Positions 1-9,398 of a DNA stretch of 64,000 nt are shown in pieces. The stretch is from assembly GCA_004535785.1 (NCBI GenBank), contig SPIB01000002.1:350320-414319 (forward strand), written 5' to 3'. The stretch's first letter is position 1, and each line of letters opens with the position of its first letter. The DNA comes from Gammaproteobacteria bacterium LSUCC0112 (GTDB lineage Bacteria > Pseudomonadota > Gammaproteobacteria > Pseudomonadales > Pseudohongiellaceae). A model generated the notes under the pieces. It made no database searches. It had not been told where the DNA came from and saw nothing but the letters and a program-made list of their open reading frames with translations. Both the position numbers and the translations under genes were made by a program.

Positions 1-199
1 CCAGCAGTTCGTGGCCATCCATACCATCCATGTTGATGTCGGACACCACCATGTCCATGCGACGCTGCGACAACGCTTGCAACGCCTGTTCGCCACCCGG
101 GACCGCCAGTACATCGTAACCGGCATACTCCAGCGTATCACTGAGCGCTTCACGCAACTCCCAGTTGTCCTCTACTACCAGAATACTTGTTTTACTCAT
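1..199 (-). CDS. fleR: FleR-type response regulator, N-terminal fragment
   Basis: The first 66 codons of a response regulator are present; the rest lies beyond the window edge. The translation starts MSKTSILVVEDNWELREAL and holds the acidic pair ED and the phospho-acceptor aspartate in VVSDINMDGMDG, as in CheY-like receiver domains. The ATG at 199-197 overlaps the stop of the upstream kinase gene by 8 bp, so the two should be translationally coupled. In polar-flagellated gammaproteobacteria the partner of FleS is FleR, a sigma-54-dependent activator of mid-stage flagellar genes. The AAA+ and DNA-binding domains are not visible, so the FleR name rests on the neighbouring kinase and on the promoter signals. 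Confidence 0.8.
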   Translation of the reverse strand, partial: MSKTSILVVEDNWELREALSDTLEYAGYDVLAVPGGEQALQALSQRRMDMVVSDINMDGMDGHELL

Positions 200-1475
200 T
201 TGACTCTCCAGCTTGTGATGCGGATTGCGCTGACACACATGGAAGGATAAAACCTGCGCGAACGCCGGTTGTTGTGTCGGCTTCATGCTGTTTGCGATTT
301 TCAATAAAAAACTTTCCACCATGTGCTCGCGCAACGATTAATGCAACTGCCAGGCCAAGTCCGGTACCTTGTGCACGCGTGGTGTAAAAAGCTTCGGTCA
401 CATGCGCCAGCTTTTCAGGATCAATGCCAGGGCCGTTGTCTTCGATATAAATGCAAATTGTCTTGTTTTTCGAGCCTTTGGCGATTGGCAACTGCTCCGC
501 AACCACGTTTAATTGCACATTTGTACCGCCATTCTGTACAGCATTTTCCATCAAATTAAGCAGTGCCCCGATCAAAGATTCTTTGTTGCATGCCACAAAA
601 CAGTCAGGAATATTGTTCTGCCACTCACAGGCCACTGTACCGGATCTTGACAGTACCTCGCCGGCGACACGTGTTTCGTCAAAAATCTGGCGTAGGCTTA
701 AAGTCTCATCCAGCACCGCTTCCCCGCGTGCAAAAATCAACATATCGCGCACCTGGCGCTCCATGTTCTGCAGGCGCGACATCAGGCGCTCATGCGTTCG
801 CGAAAAACGTGGATCATTGCTGTCTTCAGGGTGCGCAAGCTCTGCAAGGTTGCCGAGGTGACCTGCGTATAGCATGGCAGCGGACAATGGCGTGCGGATC
901 TGATGGGCCAAAGACGACACCATTTTGCCCATTTCCATTAAGCGCTGGTGTCGGCTGAGGCTCTGTTGCAGGCGCCGGGTTTCGGTTTGATCAGTGATCA
1001 GAATGATCTGCCCGGGTTCTTCATCCAGTGAGCGACTGAGCAGGCTGACACGTTTGCCATTGACCAGCGATATCTCGTGGCCATCATCCTTTTTGGGCGC
1101 AAAGCGTTGCCGAATGATGTCCAGCCAGGATTGATTTTCGAGGGGTGCCCCCAACAAATCTATTGCGACGGCATTACATTCGGCGACCTTACCTTTTTCA
1201 TTCAAAACAACCACGCCTCCCGGCAATAATTGCAGCAGTTTTTGCAGACGGCGAGCGATCCGCTCTTTATCAGCCAGCTCTTTCAGACGCTGCGCATTGG
1301 CAGCTTCCAACTCGATGGTCAGATGGCGCACCTGATCTTCCAGCGCTTGCCAGGTTTGGTTCAACTCCCCCGACAATTCATTAAATGCCTTGAAGGCCAT
1401 TTCCAGTGCTTGTGCTGCACTCGGTTGTATGGCTGCCGAGCGAAGGCTGATTGTTGCCAATTGTGGTGATGTCAT
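192..1475 (-). CDS. fleS: Flagellar sensor histidine kinase FleS
   Basis: A 427-residue soluble histidine kinase with no membrane segment. Residues 35-80 look coiled-coil, 80-165 a PAS-like sensor domain (LLPGGVVVLNEKGKVAECN), and 180-260 a HisKA domain with the phosphorylated His191 in LAHQIRTPLSAA. The C-terminal HATPase has the N box (NLMENAVQNG), G1 (DNGPGID) and G2 (GTGLGL). This soluble PAS-HisKA-HATPase plan followed by an overlapping response regulator is that of FleS/FleR, which controls sigma-54-dependent flagellar basal body and hook genes. A sigma-54 promoter and a FleQ-like box lie just upstream, which agrees. NtrB-like kinases are the main alternative. Confidence 0.85.
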   Translation of the reverse strand: MTSPQLATISLRSAAIQPSAAQALEMAFKAFNELSGELNQTWQALEDQVRHLTIELEAANAQRLKELADKERIARRLQKLLQLLPGGVVVLNEKGKVAECNAVAIDLLGAPLENQSWLDIIRQRFAPKKDDGHEISLVNGKRVSLLSRSLDEEPGQIILITDQTETRRLQQSLSRHQRLMEMGKMVSSLAHQIRTPLSAAMLYAGHLGNLAELAHPEDSNDPRFSRTHERLMSRLQNMERQVRDMLIFARGEAVLDETLSLRQIFDETRVAGEVLSRSGTVACEWQNNIPDCFVACNKESLIGALLNLMENAVQNGGTNVQLNVVAEQLPIAKGSKNKTICIYIEDNGPGIDPEKLAHVTEAFYTTRAQGTGLGLAVALIVARAHGGKFFIENRKQHEADTTTGVRAGFILPCVSAQSASQAGESNE

Positions 1476-1525
1476 TTAACGAATATCCCGCCAAAGCCAG
1501 TAAATGATTTTTACACAACAGACTT

Positions 1526-1541
1526 AGCAATTTTTATGCCA
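1526..1541 (-). promoter_or_regulatory. Sigma-54 promoter of fleSR
   Basis: On the minus strand the sequence reads TGGCATAAAAATTGCT, matching the RpoN consensus TGGCAC-N5-TTGCA/T with one mismatch. The invariant GG and GC are exactly 10 bp apart. The start of transcription would fall near 1515, about 40 nt before the fleS ATG. Transcription of fleSR by RpoN with FleQ is the known arrangement in Pseudomonas. Confidence 0.8.
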
Positions 1542-1591
1542 TTGGGATAATTTATAAAAAACAAATGGTTGGGATTGGCGTGGCGGCAACG

Positions 1592-1605
1592 GTCAAAAAA
1601 TTGAC
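1592..1605. promoter_or_regulatory. FleQ-like binding site
   Basis: The 14 bp GTCAAAAAATTGAC is a near-perfect inverted repeat (GTCAA/TTGAC). It fits the FleQ box as I remember it from Pseudomonas (GTCaNTAAAtTGAC) except for one central base. It lies about 50 bp upstream of the sigma-54 promoter, a usual distance for an enhancer-binding protein. The FleQ protein is not encoded in this window. Confidence 0.65.
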
Positions 1606-1645
1606 CTGAATTTGCTGGTAAACGCAGAGGTAAAGCATGAAGGTT

Positions 1646-1673
1646 TGACGCCGGGCATGGCACCCGGATGTCA
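1646..1673 (-). terminator. Hairpin downstream of dcd
   Basis: TGAC and CCGGG are repeated as CCCGG and GTCA around a 7-nt loop, giving an interrupted stem 31-58 nt past the dcd stop. No run of T follows it on the minus strand, so it is only a weak terminator candidate. It may separate dcd transcription from the fleSR promoter. Confidence 0.35.
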
Positions 1674-1703
1674 ACGTTACGTCAGTAAAAACTGTAGGTG
1701 GTT

Positions 1704-2273
1704 TTATACTCTGGGTGTGGTGACGCCGGTCTGGCCCATATACTTGCCGCCGCGCTGTTTGTAAGTCACTTCGCACTGTTCATCGGATTGATAAAACAGC
1801 ATTTGAGCCACGCCTTCATTAGCATAAATTTTCGCTGGTAACGGCGTGGTATTGGAGAATTCCAATGTCACGTGCCCTTCCCACTCCGGTTCCAGTGGGG
1901 TGACATTAACGATGATGCCACAACGCGCATAGGTCGATTTACCAAGGCAGACCGTCAAGACATCACTTGGGATACGGAAGTATTCGATTGTTCGTGCCAG
2001 CGCAAATGAGTTTGGCGGAATAATGCAGTACGGTTCGTTGATGGTAACAAAACTGGTTTCATCAAAATTTTTGGGATCGACCACGTTGGTGGTGTGCACG
2101 TTGGTGAAAATCTTGAACTCGGTCGCACAGCGCACGTCATAACCGTAACTGGATGTGCCGTAGGAGATGACTTTACTGCCATTGACGTAACGTATCTGCC
2201 CCGGCTCAAACGGCTCAATCATGCCGTACTCCATGGCCATGGTGCGAATCCATTTATCCGACTTGATGCTCAT
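1704..2273 (-). CDS. dcd: dCTP deaminase
   Basis: A 189-residue dCTP deaminase that converts dCTP to dUTP, the main source of dUMP for thymidylate synthesis in gammaproteobacteria. The family signatures are seen: SYGYDVRC, the catalytic loop [22 protein letters not shown] with the glutamate, GHVTLEFSN, and the C-terminal [11 protein letters not shown] that closes on nucleotide. The start at 2273 (MSIKSDKW) matches the family N-terminus; a longer frame to 2330 adds residues not found in the family. It is the last gene of a minus-strand run with the protease and metG, and it ends before the fleSR promoter. Confidence 0.95.
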   Translation of the reverse strand: MSIKSDKWIRTMAMEYGMIEPFEPGQIRYVNGSKVISYGTSSYGYDVRCATEFKIFTNVHTTNVVDPKNFDETSFVTINEPYCIIPPNSFALARTIEYFRIPSDVLTVCLGKSTYARCGIIVNVTPLEPEWEGHVTLEFSNTTPLPAKIYANEGVAQMLFYQSDEQCEVTYKQRGGKYMGQTGVTTPRV

Positions 2274-2350
2274 AGTCCTTGTTCTCTCTTTGTGCGCCGA
2301 TTGTGCTGCAGAGGGTTCCTCCACAAGCAAAAGCGCGAATCATACGCTGA

Positions 2351-3877
2351 TCAGGGTTGGCCGGCCAACTGTTGAGTATCAAACAAGCCATCCGAACTTG
2401 CAGACGGAATGCGGTACTGATTAAGTATAGCCGCTTCCGTCGACACTGCCTGATCGTGATTGACCACCATCTGATATCCGGACTCACCTCTGAAAACCAC
2501 ATAAGCATCGCGATTATCTTTGAGTTGGCGCGTGAACTGGTAAAAGTCCTGAACAGGCACGCCATTAACGGAATCAACAATCCAGTTGCGGACATCGTGG
2601 TATCCGAGATTGACATCAGCTGGCAATACCTGCAGTGCGACAACCACTTCGCGTTTTTCAGGTGAACTCCACTGGCTGCGGGCGTGTAACAAATTCACGG
2701 GTGCGGTGCGCGTCCAGTCCGGGCCCCAGCGCTTGATCAGGTTCATATTTAACGGCACAAACAGGATGCCACCGTAAATGTAATACTCCGGCAGCGAGTC
2801 AAACTGCTCTCCCCTGACCAGACTATAGCTGGCCTGTCGCCGCTGTGCCGTCAGCGTCAAATCGATGACCTGTCCCTGACGCGCTATTTGCACCGGCACG
2901 TCGTCGCCAATCTGTTTCAGATCGATTGCATGTTTGTAGTTGGTTTGCAGCGATCGGCTCAGACTGATGGTGCTATCGCCAGCTACGTCATAACCGTCAA
3001 TACTGAGGACCACATCGTTCTCACGCAGTATGCCGTCAGCCGGCGTGTTTTCAAAGACTTTGATGACCAGCACGCCATTCTGCTCCGGACTCAGGCCGTA
3101 AGCAGCCTTTGCGGCAGGACTTTCGAGATCCTGTGTGCGAAAACCCAGATCCGGAAAACCATCATATTGACCATTGGAGGCATCCGTAAGCATGTGTCTG
3201 ACAATATCCGGCGGCACAAAATAACCCAGCGCTTCTGTGCGCCCGCCTGAACCGGACTGCATGACAACGCCGGCGATTTTGCCGTTAACGATCACCGGTC
3301 CACCGCTGTTGCCGGGATTGATGGCCGCATCGATTTGTCCCGCCAGCAAAAACTCGCCGGAATGGGCATACACCTGCTGCTCAACCCGGGACAATATGCC
3401 TTTAGTGATACTCAGGGTGCGGCCACCCACTGGAAAACCAAACACAAACACTTCGGTATTAGGCTCGGGCAAGTCACCTATGTCGAGTGCCGGGGTATCG
3501 TCAAAAAACGTTTCATCATCGACCACAATAATCGCCAGATCAGAGGCATGGGAGATGAACTCCACCCGCGCCTGGTAACGCTCGGCATCATTATGCTTTT
3601 GGACCTGCACGTAACTGGCATCGGCGACCACATGTGCATTGGTCAGAATGCGCCGACCCGAGATGACCGAGCCGGAACCGCTGCTCTGGCTTGGGTTCAT
3701 CAGGCGCCAGGGTGTGAAATAATCAGGAGCGGCTGAGGTGGTGTAGATTTTGATGATAGAACTTTCGATATCCCGCAGGGAATCATCAAGCTGGGCCTGT
3801 GAGGTGCTGGCGGCAAACAGGCAGATACCTAGTATGGCAAGCTGCCGGAACAGCGCGGCAGCACGAGCGTCGATCAT
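2351..3877 (-). CDS. Secreted DegP-like trypsin-fold serine protease
   Basis: A 508-residue HtrA/Deg-type protease. Residues 1-29 form a signal peptide ending ASTSQA, so it should act in the periplasm. The trypsin-like domain has the triad His82 (TNAHVV), Asp113 (ASDLAI) and Ser191 (NPGNSGGPV). A PDZ domain follows (residues about 265-345, GVLVIKVFENTPADGILRE), and then a long C-terminal part (about 350-508) unlike the second PDZ of DegP/DegQ. The layout recalls the Deg family members known from plants and marine bacteria. It probably serves in protein quality control. It lies between dcd and metG; I see no specific promoter. Confidence 0.85.
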   Translation of the reverse strand: MIDARAAALFRQLAILGICLFAASTSQAQLDDSLRDIESSIIKIYTTSAAPDYFTPWRLMNPSQSSGSGSVISGRRILTNAHVVADASYVQVQKHNDAERYQARVEFISHASDLAIIVVDDETFFDDTPALDIGDLPEPNTEVFVFGFPVGGRTLSITKGILSRVEQQVYAHSGEFLLAGQIDAAINPGNSGGPVIVNGKIAGVVMQSGSGGRTEALGYFVPPDIVRHMLTDASNGQYDGFPDLGFRTQDLESPAAKAAYGLSPEQNGVLVIKVFENTPADGILRENDVVLSIDGYDVAGDSTISLSRSLQTNYKHAIDLKQIGDDVPVQIARQGQVIDLTLTAQRRQASYSLVRGEQFDSLPEYYIYGGILFVPLNMNLIKRWGPDWTRTAPVNLLHARSQWSSPEKREVVVALQVLPADVNLGYHDVRNWIVDSVNGVPVQDFYQFTRQLKDNRDAYVVFRGESGYQMVVNHDQAVSTEAAILNQYRIPSASSDGLFDTQQLAGQP

Positions 3878-3999
3878 CTGAAATCCCCTATTGTTGGTTT
3901 TTAGTGTTCTGGAGCTATCGGGTACCTGATTGATGACCGAGTTAACCCGAAAAATCGCCCCGACGTCAATGACTGCCTGCCGCTATCTGCGATTGATGT

Positions 4000-6066
4000 T
4001 CAAATCACGCGCATGCCGGGTTGCGCGCCCTGATCCGGACTCAACAACCAGATGTCTGAACCTCCCGGCCCGGCAGCCAACACCATGCCCTCGGACATGC
4101 CAAATTTCATTTTGCGTGGTTTCAGGTTCGCTACCATGACCGTCAGGCGACCTTTTAACGCCTCAGGTTTGTAGGCGGAGCGAATGCCTGAAAAAACATT
4201 GCGTCGTTCGGGTTGCCCGTCTGCGCCAATCCCTAATTCCAGCGTCAATTGCAGCAGTTTGTCTGCACCTTCCACGTAGGCTGCATCAACAATCAAGGCT
4301 ATTCTCAGATCCACTTTGGCAAAATCCGGGAATTCGATTTCCTCAGCGATGGGCTCTTTGATCAAGGCTGATTCAGCCACCGGTGCAGCAACAGCGGGGG
4401 TAGCTTTGCTGGTGTTTTTGTCAAAGTCAGCTGCAGCCTCAGCCAACAAAGCGTCCACGGATGACTGTTCGACACGGGTAATCAGCGGTTCAAACTGATT
4501 GATGTTGTGAGACAACAATAAAGTGGTTGCCGCATCCCAATCGAGTGCGGGTACGTTCAGAAATTTTTCGGCCTTTGCAGCCATGACCGGCAATACCGGC
4601 TTCAGGTAAATCATCAGTAAGCGGAACAGGTTGATACCGCTGGTGCAGATTGCCTGAACACGGGGGTCTTGCGGATTCTGTTTGGCCAATGTCCAGGGCG
4701 CCTGTTCGGCGATAAGATGGTTAGCCTTGTCGGCCAGCATCATGATCTGCCGGATTGCCCGCTGGTATTCCCGTTGTTCATACGCCTGGGCAATGTCATC
4801 CGCCGCAGCCTGACATTCTGCGAGCAGCTCGGGCGCCACTACAACATCACCCAGACGGCCGTCGAACCCACGGGTAATAAAACCGGCACAGCGGCTGGCG
4901 ATATTGACCAGCTTGCCTACCAGATCCGAGTTGATCTTGTTTACAAATTCATCAAGGTTCAAATCGAGATCATCAACGCCATTGCCGAGTCTTGAGGCCA
5001 GAAAATAGCGCAGATACTCGGGATTCAAATGATGCAAATAGGTATGGCCATTAATGAATGTGCCACGTGATTTCGACATTTTTTTGCCATTCACCGTCAT
5101 GAAGCCATGGGCAAACACCGCCGTTGGCGTGCGATAACCGGCATCACTCAACATGGCAGGCCAAAACAAGGCATGAAAGTTGACGATGTCTTTACCAATA
5201 AAATGGTAGAGCTCTGCCTCACTGCCGGGTGCCCAGTACTCGTCAAACGATGTGCCGGTGCGATCACAATATTGCTTGAAACTTGCCATGTACCCAATTG
5301 GCGCATCCAGCCACACGTAAAAATACTTGTCCGTGGTGTCTGGGATTTCAAACCCGAAGTACGGCGCGTCGCGGCTGATATCCCATTCCTGTAATCCGGC
5401 ATCCAACCACTCGCTGAGTTTGTTGGCGACCTGTTCCTGTAATGTTCCACTGCGAGTCCAGATTTTTAACATGTCGGTGAATTCAGGCAATTTGAAGAAA
5501 TAATGCTCTGAGTCGCGCTGTACCGGCGTGGCGCCTGACAAGGTGGATCGAGGATTGATCAGGTCATTCGGGCTATACGTCGCACCACACGCCTCACAGT
5601 TATCGCCGTACTGGTCGTCCGTCTTGCACTTGGGACAGGTACCCTTTACAAAGCGGTCCGCGAGAAACAAGCCTTTTTCCGGGTCATAAAGCTGTGTAAT
5701 GCTGCGTACTGCAATGCGGTTATTGGCGCGCAAGGCTTTATAAATTGTTTCTGAATAATGCCGGTTTTCGTCGCTATGGGTGGAATGGTAGTTGTCAAAA
5801 CCTATTAAAAATCCGTCATATGCACTTTTGTGATCAGCTTTTACATTAGCAATAAGCTGTTCAGAGGTAATGCCTTCATTTTCAGCGCGAAGCATGATTG
5901 CGGTGCCATGTGCGTCATCGGCACACACGTAAATACAGTGTTCCCCGCGCATTTTTTGAAATCGCACCCAGATGTCTGTCTGGACGGCTTCAAGGACATG
6001 ACCCAGATGAATCGGTCCATTGGCGTAAGGGAGTGCGCTGGTCACCAGAATTTTACGTTTTGACAC
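4000..6066 (-). CDS. metG: Methionyl-tRNA synthetase
   Basis: A 688-residue class I synthetase that charges tRNA-Met. The HIGH motif is HLGH at residues 20-23, KMSKS is exact ([11 protein letters not shown]), and the zinc-binding knuckle has paired cysteines ([18 protein letters not shown]). The C-terminal 110 residues form the tRNA-binding EMAP/Trbp111-like domain ([26 protein letters not shown]), which drives dimerisation. The GTG at 6066 is preferred because AAGGAA lies 8 nt upstream and the family starts near there; an upstream TTG at 6096 is less likely. The gene follows the rubredoxin gene by 19 bp and is probably co-transcribed with it. Confidence 0.96.
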   Translation of the reverse strand: MSKRKILVTSALPYANGPIHLGHVLEAVQTDIWVRFQKMRGEHCIYVCADDAHGTAIMLRAENEGITSEQLIANVKADHKSAYDGFLIGFDNYHSTHSDENRHYSETIYKALRANNRIAVRSITQLYDPEKGLFLADRFVKGTCPKCKTDDQYGDNCEACGATYSPNDLINPRSTLSGATPVQRDSEHYFFKLPEFTDMLKIWTRSGTLQEQVANKLSEWLDAGLQEWDISRDAPYFGFEIPDTTDKYFYVWLDAPIGYMASFKQYCDRTGTSFDEYWAPGSEAELYHFIGKDIVNFHALFWPAMLSDAGYRTPTAVFAHGFMTVNGKKMSKSRGTFINGHTYLHHLNPEYLRYFLASRLGNGVDDLDLNLDEFVNKINSDLVGKLVNIASRCAGFITRGFDGRLGDVVVAPELLAECQAAADDIAQAYEQREYQRAIRQIMMLADKANHLIAEQAPWTLAKQNPQDPRVQAICTSGINLFRLLMIYLKPVLPVMAAKAEKFLNVPALDWDAATTLLLSHNINQFEPLITRVEQSSVDALLAEAAADFDKNTSKATPAVAAPVAESALIKEPIAEEIEFPDFAKVDLRIALIVDAAYVEGADKLLQLTLELGIGADGQPERRNVFSGIRSAYKPEALKGRLTVMVANLKPRKMKFGMSEGMVLAAGPGGSDIWLLSPDQGAQPGMRVI

Positions 6067-6085
6067 CGGGATATTCCTTTTTTGG

Positions 6086-6250
6086 TTAAGCTTCAATCAT
6101 TTCAAAATCTTCTTTCCCAACCCCACACTCTGGGCATGACCAATCTGCTGGTACATCTTCCCAACGCGTGCCTGGTTCAATGCCATCATCAGGCCAGCCT
6201 TCGGCTTCGTCATAGATCAATCCGCAAACAATACACATCCACTTTTTCAC
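6086..6250 (-). CDS. Rubredoxin
   Basis: A 54-residue protein starting with GTG at 6250 (AGGAAA 9 nt upstream). The sequence opens [20 protein letters not shown] and carries the two iron-binding pairs CIVC and CPEC ([17 protein letters not shown]). Aromatic residues typical of rubredoxin (W, Y, W, F) are kept. Rubredoxin is a small cytoplasmic one-electron carrier with a single Fe(Cys)4 site; in bacteria it serves alkane hydroxylases, peroxide/superoxide reduction or FeS repair. It sits 19 bp before metG and is divergent from the rnf operon across 222 bp. Its partner reductase is not in the window. Confidence 0.93.
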   Translation of the reverse strand: MKKWMCIVCGLIYDEAEGWPDDGIEPGTRWEDVPADWSCPECGVGKEDFEMIEA

Positions 6251-6472
6251 AATAACGATTTCCTATAAAACCCATTGATAAAAAGACTGCTGGTTTGGCT
6301 GTTGTGCCCTCTACCAAGCGTGCCGGGGGCCGATGATACTTGATTGAGACGGTGCCGGGCAAAAGCTGCGCATGTTGTGGGTCACTATCGTGCAGAATGT
6401 CATGATAAACTCCGCTGCTTTTGGCGGGGTGCGACAGGCGCTCACGCTCAACAACAAACGGAACGTGCTGCC

Positions 6473-7060
6473 GTGTCAGATATTTTTACTGGATTAATCA
6501 GTATTGCGCTAGTGAACCATCAGGTTCTTACCCAGATGTTGGGGCTTGAAGCCTGGTTTGCCAGCCCGGCAGGTCTGAGACGTTCGGCGCTGTTTGGGTT
6601 GAGTGTTGCTTTTATAATGATCAGTAGCACGCTGATCGCTAACGCATTTCTTGGCGTGGCCGGTATCGTTGCTGGTCGTGAGCTGAGTGATGGTTTTGCG
6701 CTGCCACTCATTGCGGTGGTGTCAACACTCTTACTGATGCCATTACAGTGGGTGTTGTCACGCCTTGTGCCCGGTGAATTACCCATCTTGAGACGCAGTT
6801 TTCCGATCATCGCTCTGAACAGCGCGGTGATGGGTACGGCCTTGCTGGCGGTATGGCATGTCACAAGCGTGGTTAACCTGATTGGTTTTACGCTGGCAAG
6901 CGCTGTTGGCTTTGTGTTGTTTTTAGTGATATTTGCTGCCATTCAACAACGCGTGAGTACTCAGGATGTGCCGGCACCATTCCGAGGTATTCCCATATTA
7001 CTGATCAGTGCCGGCATCATGTCATTGGCAATTCTGGCATTTGAAGGGGTGGTGCCATGA
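6473..7060 (+). CDS. rnfA: RnfA-like membrane subunit lacking the cluster cysteines
   Basis: A 195-residue protein with about six membrane segments that aligns along its length with RnfA/Rsx[13 protein letters not shown] for [27 protein letters not shown] for PLITTNCAVLGVALL, VPAPFRG, and SAGIMSLA near the end. The GTG start gives the same N-terminal numbering as E. coli RsxA. Two cysteines that bind the [2Fe-2S] cluster between RnfA and RnfE are replaced, Cys26 by Glu26 and the second by Ser117, and the protein contains no cysteine at all. It is the first gene of an rnfABCDE-nth operon with ATGA overlaps. Assignment to the family is firm; function in this form is uncertain. Confidence 0.88.
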   Translation: MSDIFTGLISIALVNHQVLTQMLGLEAWFASPAGLRRSALFGLSVAFIMISSTLIANAFLGVAGIVAGRELSDGFALPLIAVVSTLLLMPLQWVLSRLVPGELPILRRSFPIIALNSAVMGTALLAVWHVTSVVNLIGFTLASAVGFVLFLVIFAAIQQRVSTQDVPAPFRGIPILLISAGIMSLAILAFEGVVP

Positions 7061-7620
7061 TCGGCGCGATCACAGCAGTGACTGTGCTGGCCGCCCTGGT
7101 GTTTGGTTTTGCCTGGCTGATGAGCAAGTTTGAACATGCCGCAAACCTACACGGGCAGCAAGGCACGGCAGAAAACTCCCTGTTTGTTGACCGCATCAAT
7201 AACCTGCTGCCGCAGACGCAGTGTGGTCAATGTGGTTTCCCGGGTTGTCGCCCCTATGCTGAGGCGATCAGTCGTGGGGAAAACATCAATCGTTGTCCGC
7301 CCGGCGGTATGCCGACAATCAAACGGCTTGCCGCTTTGCTGGATGTGCCCGTTGTGCCTCTGGATACGTCGCACGGCTGGCATTTACCCAAACGCGTAGC
7401 CAGTATTCGTGAGCATGAATGTATCGGGTGCACCAAGTGTATTCAGGCCTGTCCCGTGGATGCGATTGTCGGCGCCCCAAAACGCATGCACTCGGTGATT
7501 GTGTCGGATTGCACAGGCTGCGATTTGTGTGTGGAGCCCTGCCCCGTGGATTGTATCGATATGTTGCCGATGCCGCTGATCACCGCGCCGGGTATGGTGA
7601 CGTTGAGGATGAAAAAATGA
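7057..7620 (+). CDS. rnfB: RnfB ferredoxin subunit
   Basis: A 187-residue RnfB. One N-terminal membrane anchor (residues 2-22) is followed by the Cys-rich domain C56-x2-C-x4-C-x15-C80 (CGQCGFPGC ... CPPGG), which binds a [4Fe-4S] cluster. Two ferredoxin motifs then follow at C122-C132 ([12 protein letters not shown]) and C152-C162 ([12 protein letters not shown]). All cluster ligands are intact, unlike those in RnfA and RnfE. RnfB passes electrons between ferredoxin or RnfC and the membrane part of the complex. It overlaps rnfA and rnfC by 4 bp each. Confidence 0.95.
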   Translation: MIGAITAVTVLAALVFGFAWLMSKFEHAANLHGQQGTAENSLFVDRINNLLPQTQCGQCGFPGCRPYAEAISRGENINRCPPGGMPTIKRLAALLDVPVVPLDTSHGWHLPKRVASIREHECIGCTKCIQACPVDAIVGAPKRMHSVIVSDCTGCDLCVEPCPVDCIDMLPMPLITAPGMVTLRMKK

Positions 7621-9398
7621 CCCGGGTTCGACGCAGTTTATGGGCAGCCAAATATTTAAAACCCATGTTGCAGCGCATTACCGGCAAGCCCGGTTGGTCG
7701 GTCAAGTTGCATGCATTACCAGGCGGTATCACGCCGGCATCACATAAGTTCATGTCCTTGCGAGGAAAAATCATACACATGCCATCCGGCAAGATACCTC
7801 TGCCGGCACAACTGATATTGCCACTCAGACAACACAGTGGGCCTGACTCGGTTCCCGTGGTCTGTGTTGGGGATTATGTATACAAACACCAACTGATTGC
7901 TGAGGCCGTCGGTGCCCAAGGTGTGTGTTTGCACGCGCCCAGTTCAGGTGTGGTCAGCAGTATCACTTTCTCCCTGCCTGCCATCAATCCGCCACGTAAC
8001 CCTGAGCGCAGTTGGCAACAATCGCTGACTGAGCGGCAACTGGCCATTGTGATTGATACCGACGGTAAAGATGCACAGCTGCCAGGATTGGCCGCTCCGA
8101 TTATCACCCGTTGGCAGCAACAATCACCGACTGACCTGCTGCAGGCGGTGTTTAATGCCGGGTTGTGTGGCTTGGGGGGCGCGGGTTTCCCGACTGCAAT
8201 TAAACTGGGTTCACCTGCCATTCACACCCTGATCATCAACGGTGCAGAATGTGAGCCCTATATCACCGCTGATGAAGCGCTGATGCAAGAGCACGCAGCG
8301 GAGGTCATCGAAGGCGCGTTGATCATCCAGCGGATTTGCGGCGCCCGAACCTGCGTGATAGGAATTGAAGCAGATAAACAGGAGGCTATTGCTGCGGTTC
8401 AACAGGCAATCCGGCAGTTCGACTCCTCTGCCGTGGCGCAACAAAGTAATCTGTCCGTGGTACTTGTGCCGCCGATTTACCCGTCGGGCGGCGAAAAGCA
8501 GTTGATCCGCATTATCACGGGGATTCAGCCACCGTCGGGGCAACGTCCTGTCGATGTCGGTGTGTTGTGCCACAGTGTTGCGACGGCGCGCGCCGTGTAC
8601 AAAGCAGTCGCTACGGGCGAGCCGCTGGTGTCGCGGGTGACCACGGTAACGGGACACGCCATGAATGCACCCGCCAATGTCGAAGCGTTAATCGGGACCC
8701 CTGTTTCGCACCTGCTTGCGCACCTCGGCGTGGACGATACAAAAATGGAACGTTTGCTGGTTGGTGGTCCGCTGATGGGATACCTGGCGTCCGATCTGGA
8801 TACGCCGGTGCTCAAGACCAGTAACTGTTTGCTCGCCGGCAGTGATCAGGACATCAACCGTGTTGCGAGTGACAAAGCGCCACACAGAGACTGTATTCGC
8901 TGCGATTTCTGCGCCTCCGTGTGCCCCGTTACATTACAGCCGCAGACCTTGTATTTCGCGGCTCGTCATCAGCGGCATGAGGCATCCATCGAAAATGGCT
9001 TGTTTGACTGTATCGAATGTGGTGCGTGCGCGGTAGTGTGCCCCAGCCATATCCCGCTGGTGGACTATTATCGCGAGGAAAAGTCGATTATCCGTGCAGA
9101 CAATCACAGCGGGCAGCAGAAATACTGGCAATCTTTGTTTGAAAAACACCAGCAACGATTGACCATCACTGCTGTGGACCAACAGCAACGCAAATTGGAC
9201 AAACTTCAGCATAAACTTGACGCCATCGCTGCCGGAGAAAGTTTGAGCAAAGCGCATCAGCCTGAGGCACCGGCACCCATCGCAGCCAAATCAGCAGAGC
9301 AGATCAAACAAGAAATCGCAGCGGCCGTGGCAAGGACGCGAGCCAGAAAAGTTGAGTTGCAGAATAAATCGGAAGACAACCAGGATTCAGGCCAATGA
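7617..9398 (+). CDS. rnfC: RnfC NADH-binding flavo-iron-sulfur subunit
   Basis: A 593-residue RnfC, the peripheral subunit where NADH meets the complex. The ATG at 7617 overlaps the rnfB stop. A basic N-terminal stretch of about 30 residues precedes the family start ([11 protein letters not shown]). The NADH/FMN-binding region has [16 protein letters not shown] and [10 protein letters not shown]. Two [4Fe-4S] motifs follow: [12 protein letters not shown] and [12 protein letters not shown]. The tail is short (about 100 residues, charged, Ala/Gln-rich) compared with the long repeats of E. coli RsxC (740 aa). All redox ligands are present, so NADH oxidation should be possible even though the membrane part is altered. 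Confidence 0.95.
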   Translation: MTRVRRSLWAAKYLKPMLQRITGKPGWSVKLHALPGGITPASHKFMSLRGKIIHMPSGKIPLPAQLILPLRQHSGPDSVPVVCVGDYVYKHQLIAEAVGAQGVCLHAPSSGVVSSITFSLPAINPPRNPERSWQQSLTERQLAIVIDTDGKDAQLPGLAAPIITRWQQQSPTDLLQAVFNAGLCGLGGAGFPTAIKLGSPAIHTLIINGAECEPYITADEALMQEHAAEVIEGALIIQRICGARTCVIGIEADKQEAIAAVQQAIRQFDSSAVAQQSNLSVVLVPPIYPSGGEKQLIRIITGIQPPSGQRPVDVGVLCHSVATARAVYKAVATGEPLVSRVTTVTGHAMNAPANVEALIGTPVSHLLAHLGVDDTKMERLLVGGPLMGYLASDLDTPVLKTSNCLLAGSDQDINRVASDKAPHRDCIRCDFCASVCPVTLQPQTLYFAARHQRHEASIENGLFDCIECGACAVVCPSHIPLVDYYREEKSIIRADNHSGQQKYWQSLFEKHQQRLTITAVDQQQRKLDKLQHKLDAIAAGESLSKAHQPEAPAPIAAKSAEQIKQEIAAAVARTRARKVELQNKSEDNQDSGQ

